The notes: generated by a model from the letters alone, not told the origin. A DNA stretch of 64,000 bases from Pseudomonas sp. R5-89-07 (GCF_003851685.1 NZ_CP027727.1:5828001-5892000), one strand, 5' to 3'. Numbered from the stretch's first letter, positions 36,332 through 45,321 are shown. Numbers and translations are program-made.

Positions 36332-38617
36332 TTAAAGCGACGAGTATTTCTTGCGCAGACGCTGACGAATCAGCTCGGCGAGGGTGTTCATGATGAACGT
36401 GAACAGCAGCAGCACCAGCGCCGAGAGGAACAGCACGCGGTAGTGACTGCCGCCCACTTCCGACTCGGGCATTTCCACCGCGACGTTGGCCGCCAGGGTG
36501 CGCAGGCCTTCGAACAGGTTCATCTCCATCACCGGCGTGTTACCCGTGGCCATCAGCACGATCATGGTCTCGCCCACGGCGCGGCCCATGCCGATCATCA
36601 GCGCGGAGAAAATGCCCGGGCTGGCGGTCAGGATCACGACACGGGTCATGGTCTGCCAAGGCGTAGCGCCCAGCGCCAGGGAGCCCAGGGTCAGACCGCG
36701 CGGTACGCTGAATACGGCGTCTTCGGCGATGGAGTAGATGTTCGGGATCACCGCGAAACCCATGGCCAGGCCGACCACCAGGGCGTTGCGCTGGTCGTAG
36801 GTGATACCCAGGTCGTGGGAGATCCACATGCGCATGTCGCCGCCGAAGAACCAGGTTTCCAGGTACGGGCTCATGTACAGCGAGAGCCAGCCGACGAACA
36901 GGATCACCGGGATCAGGATCGCGCTTTCCCAGCCGTCGGGAACGCGCAGGCGGATCGATTCAGGCAAGCGGCTGAATACAAAACCGGCCACCAGGATGCC
37001 AATCGGCAATAGCATCAGCAGGCTGAAAATCCCCGGCAGGTGCCCTTCCACATAGGGCGCCAGGAACAGGCCGGCGAAGAAGCCGAGGATCACCGTCGGC
37101 ATCGCTTCCATCAACTCGATCACCGGCTTGACCTTGCGGCGCAGGCTCGGGGCCATGAAGTAAGCCGTGTAGATCGCCGCAGCGACAGCCAGTGGCGCGG
37201 CAAGCAGCATGGCGTAGAACGCCGCTTTCAGCGTACCGAAGGTCAGCGGCGCCAGGCTCATCTTGGGTTCGAAGTCGGTGTTGGCGGCGGTCGATTGCCA
37301 GACGTACTTAGGCTCGTCGTAGTTCTCGTACCAGACCTTGCTCCACAGCGCGCTCCACGACACTTCCGGGTGCGGGTTGTCGAGCAGCAACGGCTGCAGC
37401 TTGCCACCGGCCTCGACGATCACGCGGTTGGCCCGTGGCGACAGGCCGAACACCCCTTGGCCGTCAACCACGGGGTCGACCAGCAAGGTGCGGTGCGCGG
37501 TGCTGTGGAACACGCCAAACTGGCCGGAAGCGTCGAGGGCGGTGAAGCCTTTGCGACGTTCCTCAGCGGTGATTTCCACAATCGGCGCGCTGCCCATCTG
37601 GAAGGTGCGGATTTGCTTGAGGCGTTGCTCGCCATCCGGGTCGCGGGCCATGAACCACTGGGCCAGGCCACCCTTGGAGTTACCGACGATCAGCGAGATG
37701 CCGCCCACCAGCTGAGTGCTGGCGGTGACTTCGGCGTTGCCGTCTTCAAGCAGTTTGTAGCGACCGTTGAGGCTCTTGTCGCGCAGGCTGAACACATCGG
37801 CCAGGGCGCGACCGTTGATCACATACAGCCATTGCTGACGCGGGTCGATGAAGATCGCCTTCACCGGCTCGGTCATTTGCGGCAGTTCGACACGCTTCTG
37901 CTCGCTGGTGACTTCGCCGGTCATCATGTTTTCTTCGCGGCTCAGGGTCAGCACATTCAAGTGCGAACCGGCCGAGCCGGCCACCACCAGGGACGCATCG
38001 GTGGCATTGAGCGCGACGTGTTCCAGCGGGCGGCCGGCCTCATCGAGTACGATCGGCGTTTCGCCATAAGGGTATTCGATCGCCGGGCTGATGGTTTTCT
38101 TGCCGTCCGGGTAGGACACCTTGTAGGTGTGCCGGAACACCATCGACTGCCCGTTGGACAGACCCAGGATCACCAGCGGGCTGCCCGGCTGGTCTTCACC
38201 GATGGACACCACCTGGGTACCGGCCGGCAGTGGCAGGTCGACACGCTTGAGTTCAGCGCCGGTGTCGACTTCAAAGAACAGCGCCTGGCCCTTGTCGGAA
38301 ACCCGCATGGCGACCTGGTTCTGTTCTTCAAGCGAAATCAGCAAGGGCTTGCCGGCGTCCTGCATCCAGGCGGGCGTCAGCGCGTCTTCCTTGGTCAGCG
38401 AGGCGCCCTGGAACAGCGGCGCGACGACATAGGCGAGGAAGAAAAAAATCAGGGTAATGGCAGCCAGCACGGCGAGGCCGCCGACCAGTACATACCAACG
38501 GGTGAAGCGATCCTTGAGCGCGCGAATGCGGCGCTTGCGTTGCAGCTCAGGCGTATTGAAATCAATGCGCTTGGGAGGGGAAGTCGTCGTCATGGTGGAA
38601 TTGGCCAGATCATTCAT
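36332..38617 (-). CDS. pstC: PstC phosphate ABC transporter permease (long form)
   Basis: About 761 residues from the ATG at 38617; an in-frame GTG two codons earlier and an ATG at 38593 are alternatives, and the latter would leave more room for a leader after the Pho promoter. A first helix (about 42-72) is followed by a large periplasmic insertion (about 75-430) with beta-propeller-like repeats. The canonical permease then has helices and the EAA loop 'EDAVFSVPRGLTLGSLALGATPWQTMTRVVILTASPGIF'. E. coli PstC is 319 residues, so the insertion is the main difference. First gene of pstCAB-phoU. Confidence 0.95.
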   Translation of the reverse strand: MNDLANSTMTTTSPPKRIDFNTPELQRKRRIRALKDRFTRWYVLVGGLAVLAAITLIFFFLAYVVAPLFQGASLTKEDALTPAWMQDAGKPLLISLEEQNQVAMRVSDKGQALFFEVDTGAELKRVDLPLPAGTQVVSIGEDQPGSPLVILGLSNGQSMVFRHTYKVSYPDGKKTISPAIEYPYGETPIVLDEAGRPLEHVALNATDASLVVAGSAGSHLNVLTLSREENMMTGEVTSEQKRVELPQMTEPVKAIFIDPRQQWLYVINGRALADVFSLRDKSLNGRYKLLEDGNAEVTASTQLVGGISLIVGNSKGGLAQWFMARDPDGEQRLKQIRTFQMGSAPIVEITAEERRKGFTALDASGQFGVFHSTAHRTLLVDPVVDGQGVFGLSPRANRVIVEAGGKLQPLLLDNPHPEVSWSALWSKVWYENYDEPKYVWQSTAANTDFEPKMSLAPLTFGTLKAAFYAMLLAAPLAVAAAIYTAYFMAPSLRRKVKPVIELMEAMPTVILGFFAGLFLAPYVEGHLPGIFSLLMLLPIGILVAGFVFSRLPESIRLRVPDGWESAILIPVILFVGWLSLYMSPYLETWFFGGDMRMWISHDLGITYDQRNALVVGLAMGFAVIPNIYSIAEDAVFSVPRGLTLGSLALGATPWQTMTRVVILTASPGIFSALMIGMGRAVGETMIVLMATGNTPVMEMNLFEGLRTLAANVAVEMPESEVGGSHYRVLFLSALVLLLFTFIMNTLAELIRQRLRKKYSSL

Positions 38618-38639
38618 GCGCACACCCTAGCGATCCTGT

Positions 38640-38668
38640 ATGACAGAAAGATGACAATGCAGTGACGC
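38640..38668 (-). promoter_or_regulatory. Pho box (three half-sites) upstream of pstC
   Basis: On the minus strand TTGTCAT, four bases CTTT, then CTGTCAT: forward ATGACAG 38640-38646 and ATGACAA 38651-38657. A third half-site, minus-strand GCGTCAC (38662-38668), continues the 11-bp register. This gives pstCAB-phoU its own PhoB-activated promoter. Confidence 0.88.
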
Positions 38669-38730
38669 AAGAAATCCGCCGCGTAGCGAGGCTGGCAGCG
38701 GACGAAAAATTAGCGGTGCAGGGAGCTCCG

Positions 38731-38758
38731 TGTGGGAGGGAGCTTGCTCGCTCCCACA
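38731..38758 (-). terminator. Hairpin after pstS (REP-like single)
   Basis: TGTGGGAG ... CTCCCACA with an inner GCTTGC, 21 nt after the pstS stop. Looks like a lone REP unit of a related family. It probably ends or stabilises the pstS message, consistent with the separate pstC promoter. Confidence 0.7.
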
Positions 38759-38779
38759 GGGCCCGCTGTTACACCAGGC

Positions 38780-39766
38780 TTAGTTGCCTTCTTTCAGACC
38801 CAGGTCAGCCAGGGCCTTGGCGGCCACTTTGGCTGGCAGTGGGATGTAGCCGTCCTTGACCACAACTTCCTGGCCCTGCTTGGACAGCACCAGTTTCACG
38901 AACTCGGCTTCCAGCGGGGCCAGCGGCTTGTTCGGGGCTTTGTTGACGTACACGTAGAGGAAACGCGACAGCGGGTACTTGCCGTTCAGGGCGTTTTCTT
39001 CGGTGTCTTCGATGAAGTCGGTGCTGCCTTTCTTGGCCAACGCCACGGTCTTCACGCTGGCGGTCTTGTAGCCGATGCCCGAGTAACCGATGCCGTTCAG
39101 CGAGGAGCTGATCGACTGCACGACCGAAGCCGAGCCCGGCTGTTCGTTCACGTTAGGCTTGTAGTCGCCTTTGCACAGGGCTTCTTCCTTGAAGTAGCCG
39201 TAGGTGCCGGATACCGAGTTACGACCGAACAGTTGCACTGGCTTGTTGGCCAGGTCGCCGGTCACGCCCAGGTCGCCCCAGGTTTTCACGTCGGCTTTGC
39301 TACCGCACAGGCGCGTCGAGGAAAAAATCGCGTCGACCTGTTCCATGGTCAGGTGCTGGATCGGGTTGTCCTTGTGCACGAACACCGCCAGGGCGTCCAC
39401 GGCAACCGGGATCGCGGTTGGCTTGTAGCCGTACTTCTGCTCGAAGGCCGCCAGTTCCGTGTCCTTCATCTTGCGGCTCATCGGGCCCAGGTTGGAGGTG
39501 CCTTCAGTCAGCGCAGGTGGCGCGGTGGCGGAGCCGGCGGCTTGAATCTGGATGTTGACGTTCGGGTATTCCTTTTTGTAACCCTCGGCCCACAGGGTCA
39601 TCAGGTTGGCCAGGGTATCGGAACCGACGCTGGACAAGTTGCCCGACACACCAGTGGTCTTCACGTAAGCCGGGATAGCCGGGTCAACACCAGCAGCCAC
39701 CGCGTTGGCAGTTGCAACGCCAGCAGCGACAAACGTCATTGCCGCCATCAAACGCTTCAGTTTCAT
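38780..39766 (-). CDS. pstS: PstS periplasmic phosphate-binding protein
   Basis: 328 residues. Signal peptide about 1-25 ([25 protein letters not shown]). Phosphate-binding features are '[20 protein letters not shown]', '[25 protein letters not shown]' and '[13 protein letters not shown]'. It delivers phosphate to PstCA and is usually the most strongly expressed gene of the system. It has its own Pho box at 39845-39862. Confidence 0.97.
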   Translation of the reverse strand: MKLKRLMAAMTFVAAGVATANAVAAGVDPAIPAYVKTTGVSGNLSSVGSDTLANLMTLWAEGYKKEYPNVNIQIQAAGSATAPPALTEGTSNLGPMSRKMKDTELAAFEQKYGYKPTAIPVAVDALAVFVHKDNPIQHLTMEQVDAIFSSTRLCGSKADVKTWGDLGVTGDLANKPVQLFGRNSVSGTYGYFKEEALCKGDYKPNVNEQPGSASVVQSISSSLNGIGYSGIGYKTASVKTVALAKKGSTDFIEDTEENALNGKYPLSRFLYVYVNKAPNKPLAPLEAEFVKLVLSKQGQEVVVKDGYIPLPAKVAAKALADLGLKEGN

Positions 39767-39844
39767 GCCTTACTCCTAGCAGATAGGGATAGTTGGATCG
39801 GGGCCAAGTATCGGTAGGCCGTGTGAACACTCTATGTCTGGAAT

Positions 39845-39862
39845 GTGACAATTAGATGAAAG
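39845..39862 (-). promoter_or_regulatory. Pho box upstream of pstS
   Basis: On the minus strand CTTTCAT, CTAA, TTGTCAC (forward GTGACAA 39845-39851 and ATGAAAG 39856-39862). Spacing matches the PhoB 11-bp repeat, and the box lies about 80 bp before the pstS start. Confidence 0.82.
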
Positions 39863-39978
39863 GCCAGCATGGGCAGCGAAGGCTGAGAAGCAGAGGAAGG
39901 CCTGGAAACGCGGGGGGTGAGACGCAGGAGTACGGTAATTCAGAAACACACTGTAATCATTGGTTAAGCACATTCGTT

Positions 39979-40070
39979 GTGGCGAGGGAGCTTGCTCCCG
40001 CTGGACTGCGCAGCAGGCCCATTTTTTCAGGGCCGCTGCGCGCCCCAGCGGGAGCAAGCTCCCTCGCCAC
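39979..40070. repeat. Third-family REP pair between pstS and MFS gene
   Basis: Arms GTGGCGAGGGAGCTTGCTCC and its complement around a spacer with a T-run, 92 bp. It fills most of the interval between the pstS promoter region and the 3' end of the MFS gene. Confidence 0.88.
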
Positions 40071-40082
40071 GAAGGGATCTGT

Positions 40083-41372
40083 TTACCGACCGCGTTTCCA
40101 CAGGTAACCGCCCACCACCATACCCATCACACACAGTACGGCGACATAGTAAGCAGGCCCCATCGGGCTCTCCTTCATCAGCAGCGACACGGCCAGCGGC
40201 GTCAGCCCGCCGAACACGGCGTAGGCCACGTTGTAGGAAAACGACAGGCCACTGAAGCGCACTACCGGCGGGAATGCCTTGACCATCACGTACGGCACTA
40301 CACCGATAGTGCCGACAAACAGGCCGGTCAGCGCGTACAGCGGGAACAGCCAGTCCGGGTGGGCCAGCAGGCTGTGATAAAGCGTCCAGGACGTTGCCAG
40401 CAACAATGCGCAACCGGTAATCAGCACCCGGCCAGCACCGAAGCGGTCAGCCAGTGCGCCAGCAGCGATGCAACCCAGGCTCAGGGTGACGATCGCCAGG
40501 CTGTTGGCCTGCAACGCAACGGTGGGGCTGAAGTGGTAGACGGTCTGCAGCACGGTCGGGGTCATCAGGATGACTACCACCACGCCGGCCGACAGCAGCC
40601 AGGTCAGCAGCATCGACAGCACGATGGCGCCACGGTGATCGCGCAGCACCGCGCGCAACGGCAGCTCGGCGGCCAGGGTCTTGCGTTGCTGCATTTCGGC
40701 GAAGATCGGCGTTTCATGCAGCCAGCGGCGCAAGTACACCGACAGCAAACCGAACACACCGCCCAGCAGGAACGGAATCCGCCAGGCGAACTCCGATACC
40801 TGCTCCGGGCTGTAGATCGAGTTGATCGCCGTGGCCACCAGCGAACCCAGCAGGATGCCGGCGGTGAGGCCGCTGGTCAGGGTGCCGCAGGCGTAGCCGA
40901 TATGGCGTGGCGGTACGTGTTCGGAGACGAAGACCCACGCACCGGGCACTTCGCCGCCAATCGCCGCGCCCTGGATGATGCGCATCAGCAGCAGCAAAAG
41001 CGGCGCCCACAGGCCGATCTGCGCGTAAGTCGGCAGCAGGCCCATGATCAGGGTCGGCACGGCCATCATGAAGATGCTCAGGGTGAACATTTTCTTGCGG
41101 CCCAGCAGGTCGCCGAAGTGCGCCATGATGATGCCGCCCAGCGGGCGCGCCAGGTAGCCGGCAGCGAAAATGCCGAACGTCTGCATCATGCGCAGCCATT
41201 CGGGCATGTCGACGGGGAAGAACAGTTTCCCGACCACGGTGGCGAAAAACACGAAAATAATGAAGTCGTAGAATTCCAACGCCCCGCCCAAGGCAGACAG
41301 CGACAGGGTCTTGTAGTCGTTGCGGGTCAGCGGGCGCGACGGTTGCGCGCTGCTTGCGGGCACGGAGGACAT
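40083..41372 (-). CDS. MFS transporter, metabolite:H+ symporter type
   Basis: 429 residues from the ATG at 41372. About 12 hydrophobic helices. 'GGALEFYDFIIFVFFATVVGKLFFP' at about 29-53 and 'FAAGYLARPLGGIIMAHFGDLLGRKK' with the MFS loop 2-3 motif (about 70-95) are typical of the MHS (ProP/KgtP-like) family, as is 'RIIQGAAIGGEVPGAWVFVSEH'. Substrate (dicarboxylate, osmolyte or amino acid) cannot be told. The position after pstS matches the P. aeruginosa layout. Confidence 0.9.
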   Translation of the reverse strand: MSSVPASSAQPSRPLTRNDYKTLSLSALGGALEFYDFIIFVFFATVVGKLFFPVDMPEWLRMMQTFGIFAAGYLARPLGGIIMAHFGDLLGRKKMFTLSIFMMAVPTLIMGLLPTYAQIGLWAPLLLLLMRIIQGAAIGGEVPGAWVFVSEHVPPRHIGYACGTLTSGLTAGILLGSLVATAINSIYSPEQVSEFAWRIPFLLGGVFGLLSVYLRRWLHETPIFAEMQQRKTLAAELPLRAVLRDHRGAIVLSMLLTWLLSAGVVVVILMTPTVLQTVYHFSPTVALQANSLAIVTLSLGCIAAGALADRFGAGRVLITGCALLLATSWTLYHSLLAHPDWLFPLYALTGLFVGTIGVVPYVMVKAFPPVVRFSGLSFSYNVAYAVFGGLTPLAVSLLMKESPMGPAYYVAVLCVMGMVVGGYLWKRGR

Positions 41373-41777
41373 GGCAAGGCTTCTCTTATAGTAGTCATCG
41401 TAAAGGACTGCACGCCCGTGACTTGCGGCGGGCTTGGCAAGATAGCAAATCGCCTGAAAAAGCACAGCGCCATGAGCACAGTTGCGCACAAAAGCCCAGA
41501 TACAGCCTCTATTTACCGACCAAATGAGCCTCAGGTGGTCGTCGGCGCGCCAGCGTCCCGATATACTCGCCCGTGCAAGCGCAAGAACCCCAAGCTTGAG
41601 GGGCTGCTGTGCCAAAACGCTGTTGGGCGCCATCCAGCCGATTTGGCAGAGTTTCCCTTTAGTTCGCCTTACGAGAAACGCATCGAGCGGTGTATGTTGG
41701 TGCTGAAACGTTTTTCCAGAAGACGGCTATCCACTTGAAATACCCATGAAGCGTCACGGGTCAGAGGCACCCTCGGC
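41373..41777. other. Divergent intergenic region without a recognised gene
   Basis: 405 bp between the leftward MFS gene and the rightward thioesterase gene. No convincing ORF, RNA gene or terminator is seen. The 'CGATATACT' segment near 41560 could be a -10 element for the rightward direction. Otherwise nothing stands out. Confidence 0.4.
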
Positions 41778-42182
41778 ATGATCGAACTCGAACAAGAAGA
41801 TCCTATCCCGCAAGGCGATCTCGCCCTGCAAATCACCGCGCTTCCGCGTGAAACCAACGGCTTTGGCGATATATTCGGTGGCTGGCTGGTCGCACAGATG
41901 GACCTGGCCGGCACAGCAATGGCCAGCAAGGTTGCAGGCGGGCGCGTAGCCACCGTGGCCATTGATCGCATGGCCTTTCTGGTACCGGTCGCGGTGGGCG
42001 CGCAGTTGTCCTTCTATACCCAAGCCCTGGAAATCGGCCGCAGCTCGATCCAGATGATGGTCGAAGTGTGGAGCGATGACCCGCTGTCCAGTGAATGGCG
42101 CAAGGTGACCGAGGCGGTATTCGTGTTCGTCGCCATCGATGGCAGCGGCCGCACGCGCTCGGTTCCGTCGCGGGCGCGTTAA
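41778..42182 (+). CDS. Hotdog-fold acyl-CoA thioesterase
   Basis: 134 residues. The N-terminal 'ETNGFGDIFGGWLVAQMDLAGTAMASKVAGGRVATVAIDRMAFL' is the YciA/BACH-type hotdog motif, with N-x-x-G-D-I-F-G-G-x-L helix start. Members hydrolyse acyl-CoA thioesters and act as hexamers in the cytoplasm. Chain-length preference is not visible. The ATG may be preceded by a GAGGCACC site. It stands 58 nt before the mutarotase gene and may share its transcript. Confidence 0.9.
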   Translation: MIELEQEDPIPQGDLALQITALPRETNGFGDIFGGWLVAQMDLAGTAMASKVAGGRVATVAIDRMAFLVPVAVGAQLSFYTQALEIGRSSIQMMVEVWSDDPLSSEWRKVTEAVFVFVAIDGSGRTRSVPSRAR

Positions 42183-42240
42183 ACCTCACCGGGTTTTGAC
42201 GGTCAATTGCCCCATTGCCTGCCATTGAGAGTGCTTTGTT

Positions 42241-43140
42241 ATGCCGACGCCCCACGTTGAAACCGTGAAAATCGACGAGCTGGACTGCTGGCGCATCCGC
42301 CACAACGGCGCCGAACTGATGGTGGCCCGACAGGGCGCGCATATTTTCAGTTACCAGCGCGACGGCGAGCAGCCGCTGATCTGGCCGAACCCTGAAGCGG
42401 TGTTCAAGCAAGGCAAAGGCATCCGTACCGGCGTACCGATTTGCTGGCCGTGGTTTGGTGTATTCGACCGCAACCCCCAAAGCGTCAAGGCGATGCGCCA
42501 GAGTGACCAGCCGGCCGGGGCTCATGGTTTTGCGCGGACCGCGCTGTGGGAGTTGGCGGCGACCGAACTCGAAGGCCAGGCATTGCGCGTTGACCTGGTA
42601 TTGCCGGTGCCATCAGGCGGTTTCCCTGGCTGGCCTCATCAGGTCGATCTGAAACTGAGCCTGCTGCTGGACGATCAACTGCATATCCGCCTGACCAGCC
42701 ATAACCGTGACACCCACACCGTGACCCTAAGCCAGGCGCTGCACACTTACTTTGCCGTGAGCGATGTGCGTAACGTGCAGGTCGATGGCCTAAACGGCGC
42801 GACCTATATCGACACGGCAGATGGCTGGAGCGAGAAGACCCAATCGGGCCTGCTGCACTTCACCGCCGAGACGGATCGCATCTACCTCGATACGCCGGCC
42901 CAGCTGAGCATCATCGACAAAGCCTGGGGACGCCGCGTGCAACTCACCAGCCAGGGTTCGAAGTCGACGGTGGTCTGGAACCCCTGGACCGAACGCGTCA
43001 AGGCTTTCGACGACATGGCCGACGATGGCTGGCAGGGCATGCTGTGCATCGAGACGGCGAATGTGCTGGAAGATGTGGTGGCTTTGGCGCCCGGTGAAAG
43101 CCGCACCCTAGGCGTGAGCATCACCACTATCGCCCTGTAG
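42241..43140 (+). CDS. D-hexose-6-phosphate mutarotase (YeaD-like)
   Basis: 299 residues of the aldose-1-epimerase fold. 'IRTGVPICWPWFG' (about 61-73), 'HGFARTALWEL' (about 94-104) with the catalytic-type His, and 'VVWNPWTERVKAFDDMADDGWQGMLCIETAN' carrying the late catalytic Glu are characteristic of glucose-6-phosphate 1-epimerases. Interconverts alpha and beta anomers of hexose 6-phosphates. A REPIN follows. Confidence 0.92.
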   Translation: MPTPHVETVKIDELDCWRIRHNGAELMVARQGAHIFSYQRDGEQPLIWPNPEAVFKQGKGIRTGVPICWPWFGVFDRNPQSVKAMRQSDQPAGAHGFARTALWELAATELEGQALRVDLVLPVPSGGFPGWPHQVDLKLSLLLDDQLHIRLTSHNRDTHTVTLSQALHTYFAVSDVRNVQVDGLNGATYIDTADGWSEKTQSGLLHFTAETDRIYLDTPAQLSIIDKAWGRRVQLTSQGSKSTVVWNPWTERVKAFDDMADDGWQGMLCIETANVLEDVVALAPGESRTLGVSITTIAL

Positions 43141-43153
43141 ATGAAGATCAAAA

Positions 43154-43242
43154 TGTGGGAGGGGGCTTGCTCCCGATTGCGGTGGCTCAGTCAATTCATA
43201 GGTGACTGATACACCGCTATCGGGGGCAAGCCCCCTCCCACA
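43154..43242. repeat. REP pair (REPIN) between convergent genes
   Basis: 89-bp element between the mutarotase stop and the DUF3299 gene stop. Left arm variant GGGGGCTTGCTCCCGAT. Confidence 0.93.
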
Positions 43243-43259
43243 TTGGGTTCTGCGCACGC

Positions 43260-43796
43260 TTAAAGATCGGATTCCTTCACCACCCTCACCTTCCCCGCAT
43301 CCAGCGCATACGCGGCGTCAGCCAGGTCATTGTTGACCTTCTCCACCTTCAGCGTGCCGGTGACCCACAGCGGCGTGTAGATATCATCGAGCTTCAAGCC
43401 CTTGGGATATCGTACCAGCACCAGTTGGTTAGGCGGCGGCGGTGGCACATGGATGCAGGCGCCTGGATAGGGCACCAGGAAAAACAGCGTGCTGCGGCCC
43501 TTGGCGTCGGTTTCCAACGGTACCGGGTAGCCGCCGATGCGGATGTTCTTGCCGTTCATGGCGGCCACGGTCTTGGTGGAGTACATCACCGCCGGCAAGC
43601 CTTTGCTCTGCTTCAGGCCGCCCTTATCGGTAAAGGTGCCCTGGGCTTCGGGAGAGTTGTGATCGATCTCGGGCATGGCCTCGAGGGCTTTCTGATCCGA
43701 CAGTGGCATCAGCTCAAGCCAGTCGGTTTCCGGCAGTTCGCCAGCGTGGGCCAGGCTTGAGCCCAGCAAGAGGAGAGTCAATAAAAGACGGCGCAT
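43260..43796 (-). CDS. Periplasmic DUF3299-family protein
   Basis: 178 residues from the ATG at 43796, which gives a clean signal peptide (MRRLLLTLLLLGSSLAHAGE). The conserved 'IRIGGYPVPLETDAKGRSTLFFLVPYPGACIHVPPPPPNQLVLV' segment identifies DUF3299. Proteins of this family are exported, with a single conserved cysteine here in PGACIHVPPPPPNQ, and are sometimes found near ABC or lipoprotein export genes. Function is unknown. No operon partner here. Confidence 0.85.
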   Translation of the reverse strand: MRRLLLTLLLLGSSLAHAGELPETDWLELMPLSDQKALEAMPEIDHNSPEAQGTFTDKGGLKQSKGLPAVMYSTKTVAAMNGKNIRIGGYPVPLETDAKGRSTLFFLVPYPGACIHVPPPPPNQLVLVRYPKGLKLDDIYTPLWVTGTLKVEKVNNDLADAAYALDAGKVRVVKESDL

Positions 43797-43873
43797 GCAA
43801 AGGCTCGACAAGTTCGGGTGGCGAGCATTCTAGCCCTCTGCGCCTGCGCAGCGCAGAGGACTTTGTCGGCTGA

Positions 43874-44119
43874 TTACTTCTTTTTGATCAGGCCGTAGAT
43901 CACCAGCAGCACAATGGCACCGACCAGCGCACCGATAAAGCCTGCGCCTTGACCGGCCTGGTAGATCCCCAGCGCCTGGCCACCGTAGGTCGCAGCCAGG
44001 GAGCCGGCGATACCCAGCAGGATGGTCATGATCCAGCCCATGCTGTCGTCGCCGGGCTTGAGGAAACGCGCCAGCAGGCCGACGATCAAGCCGATAAAGA
44101 TGGTTCCGATGATACCCAT
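43874..44119 (-). CDS. GlsB/YeaQ/YmgE-family small membrane protein
   Basis: 81 residues, three hydrophobic helices, glycine-rich: MGIIGTIFIGLIVGLLARFLKPGDDSMGWIMTILLGIAGSL. The 'GLLAR.LKPG.D..G...TILLGI.G...' pattern defines the family (transglycosylase-associated/GlsB), which is linked to envelope stress. The ribosome site AGAGGG (44127-44132 on the minus strand) lies in the stem of a long hairpin, see the next feature. Confidence 0.9.
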   Translation of the reverse strand: MGIIGTIFIGLIVGLLARFLKPGDDSMGWIMTILLGIAGSLAATYGGQALGIYQAGQGAGFIGALVGAIVLLVIYGLIKKK

Positions 44120-44126
44120 GGCATTT

Positions 44127-44189
44127 CCCTCTGATTGGTGTGAGTCATGCCAAAGCCTAGTCAGACTTTGGCATCCTGCAATCAGAGGG
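44127..44189 (-). promoter_or_regulatory. Leader hairpin covering the glsB ribosome site
   Basis: Outer stem of 11 perfect pairs (44127-44137 with 44179-44189), a mismatched internal loop, then an inner stem of nine perfect pairs (44147-44155 with 44166-44174) around a 10-nt loop. The AGAGGG Shine-Dalgarno of the small membrane protein is entirely inside the outer stem. No T-run follows, so it is not a normal terminator. A control element for translation is inferred. Confidence 0.65.
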
Positions 44190-44224
44190 ACATGGAGCCT
44201 TAATGGTTCCCGCGGCTACGAGGC

Positions 44225-45310
44225 TTATTGCTCGGCGATCAGCGCTTCGACCTTGAGGATCTGCGCCTGAAGGGTCGCGCGGTCCTTGCAGCGCAGGTTG
44301 GCGTGACCCACCTTGCGCCCTGCCTTGAAAGCCTTGCCGTAGTGATGCACATGGCAATCGTCGATCGCCATTACCCGCTCAACCGGCGGCACCACGCCGA
44401 TGAAGTTGAGCATGGCGCTCTCGCCAACCTTGGCCGTGGAGCCCAACGGCAAGCCCGCCACCGCCCGCAGATGGTTTTCGAACTGGCTGCACTCGGCACC
44501 TTCGGTGGTCCAGTGCCCGGAGTTGTGCACGCGTGGGGCGATTTCGTTGGCCTTGAGGCCGCCATCGACTTCAAAGAACTCGAACGCCATCACGCCGACG
44601 TAATCCAGCTGCTTGAGCACACGGCTGGAATAGTCTTCGGCCAGCGCCTGCAGTGGGTGGTCGGTACTGGCCACGGAGAGCTTGAGGATGCCGTTGACGT
44701 GGGTGTTGTGCACCAACGGGTAGAAGCGGGTTTCGCCGTCACGGGCACGCACGGCGATCAGCGAGACTTCGCCGGTGAACGGCACAAAGCCTTCCAGCAG
44801 GCAGGCGACGCTGCCCAGTTCGGCGAAGGTACCCACCACATCGGCAGCGGTACGCAGCACTTTCTGGCCCTTGCCGTCATAGCCCAGGGTGCGGGTTTTC
44901 AGCACGGCCGGCAGGCCGATGCTGGCGACGGCGGCGTCCAGGTCCGCCTGGGACTGGATATCGGCGAAGGCCGGCGTCGGGATGCCCAGGTCCTTGAACA
45001 TGCTCTTTTCGAACCAGCGATCACGGGCGATGCGCAGGGCTTCGGCACTCGGGTACACCGGTACGAACTGCGACAGGAACGCCACGGTTTCGGCCGGCAC
45101 GCTTTCGAACTCGAAGGTCACCAGGTCGACTTCGTCGGCCAACTGACGCAGGTGGTCCGGGTCGCTGTAGTCCGCGCGCAGGTGTTCACCCAAGGCTGCC
45201 GCACAAGCGTCCGGCGCCGGGTCCAGGAAAGCGAAATTCATCCCCAGCGGGGTTCCCGCCAGAGCCAGCATGCGGCCCAGCTGGCCGCCACCGATTACAC
45301 CGATTTTCAT
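44225..45310 (-). CDS. purK: N5-carboxyaminoimidazole ribonucleotide synthase
   Basis: 361 residues from the ATG at 45310, where the protein starts MKIGVIGGGQLGRMLALAG and a GAGG site lies upstream; a longer frame by three codons is not supported. ATP-grasp enzyme that carboxylates AIR with ATP and bicarbonate in purine synthesis. Features are 'TFEFESVPAET', 'KTRTLGYDGKGQKVL' (about 143-157) and 'EIAPRVHNSGHWT' (about 262-274). Eleven nt after purE, so a purEK operon. Confidence 0.98.
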   Translation of the reverse strand: MKIGVIGGGQLGRMLALAGTPLGMNFAFLDPAPDACAAALGEHLRADYSDPDHLRQLADEVDLVTFEFESVPAETVAFLSQFVPVYPSAEALRIARDRWFEKSMFKDLGIPTPAFADIQSQADLDAAVASIGLPAVLKTRTLGYDGKGQKVLRTAADVVGTFAELGSVACLLEGFVPFTGEVSLIAVRARDGETRFYPLVHNTHVNGILKLSVASTDHPLQALAEDYSSRVLKQLDYVGVMAFEFFEVDGGLKANEIAPRVHNSGHWTTEGAECSQFENHLRAVAGLPLGSTAKVGESAMLNFIGVVPPVERVMAIDDCHVHHYGKAFKAGRKVGHANLRCKDRATLQAQILKVEALIAEQ

Positions 45311-45321
45311 CGTCAACAACC

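Noticed and set aside
34679..37012. 777-codon plus-strand open frame opposite pstA/pstC
   Set aside because: It lies antisense to the well-supported permease genes, has a histidine/glutamine/arginine-rich composition typical of antisense frames in GC-rich genes, and has no domain.
38780..39766. pstS paralogue of the DING type
   Set aside because: The mature N-terminus lacks the DING sequence and the gene lies in the pst locus.
39960..41738. 592-codon plus-strand frame opposite the MFS gene
   Set aside because: Antisense, begins inside a REP element and has low-complexity composition.
44127..44189. purK intrinsic terminator
   Set aside because: The hairpin lacks a T-run on the minus strand and contains the glsB ribosome site.
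44225..45310. purK start three codons earlier (45319)
   Set aside because: The conserved start MKIGVIGGGQLGRM and the ribosome site favour 45310.
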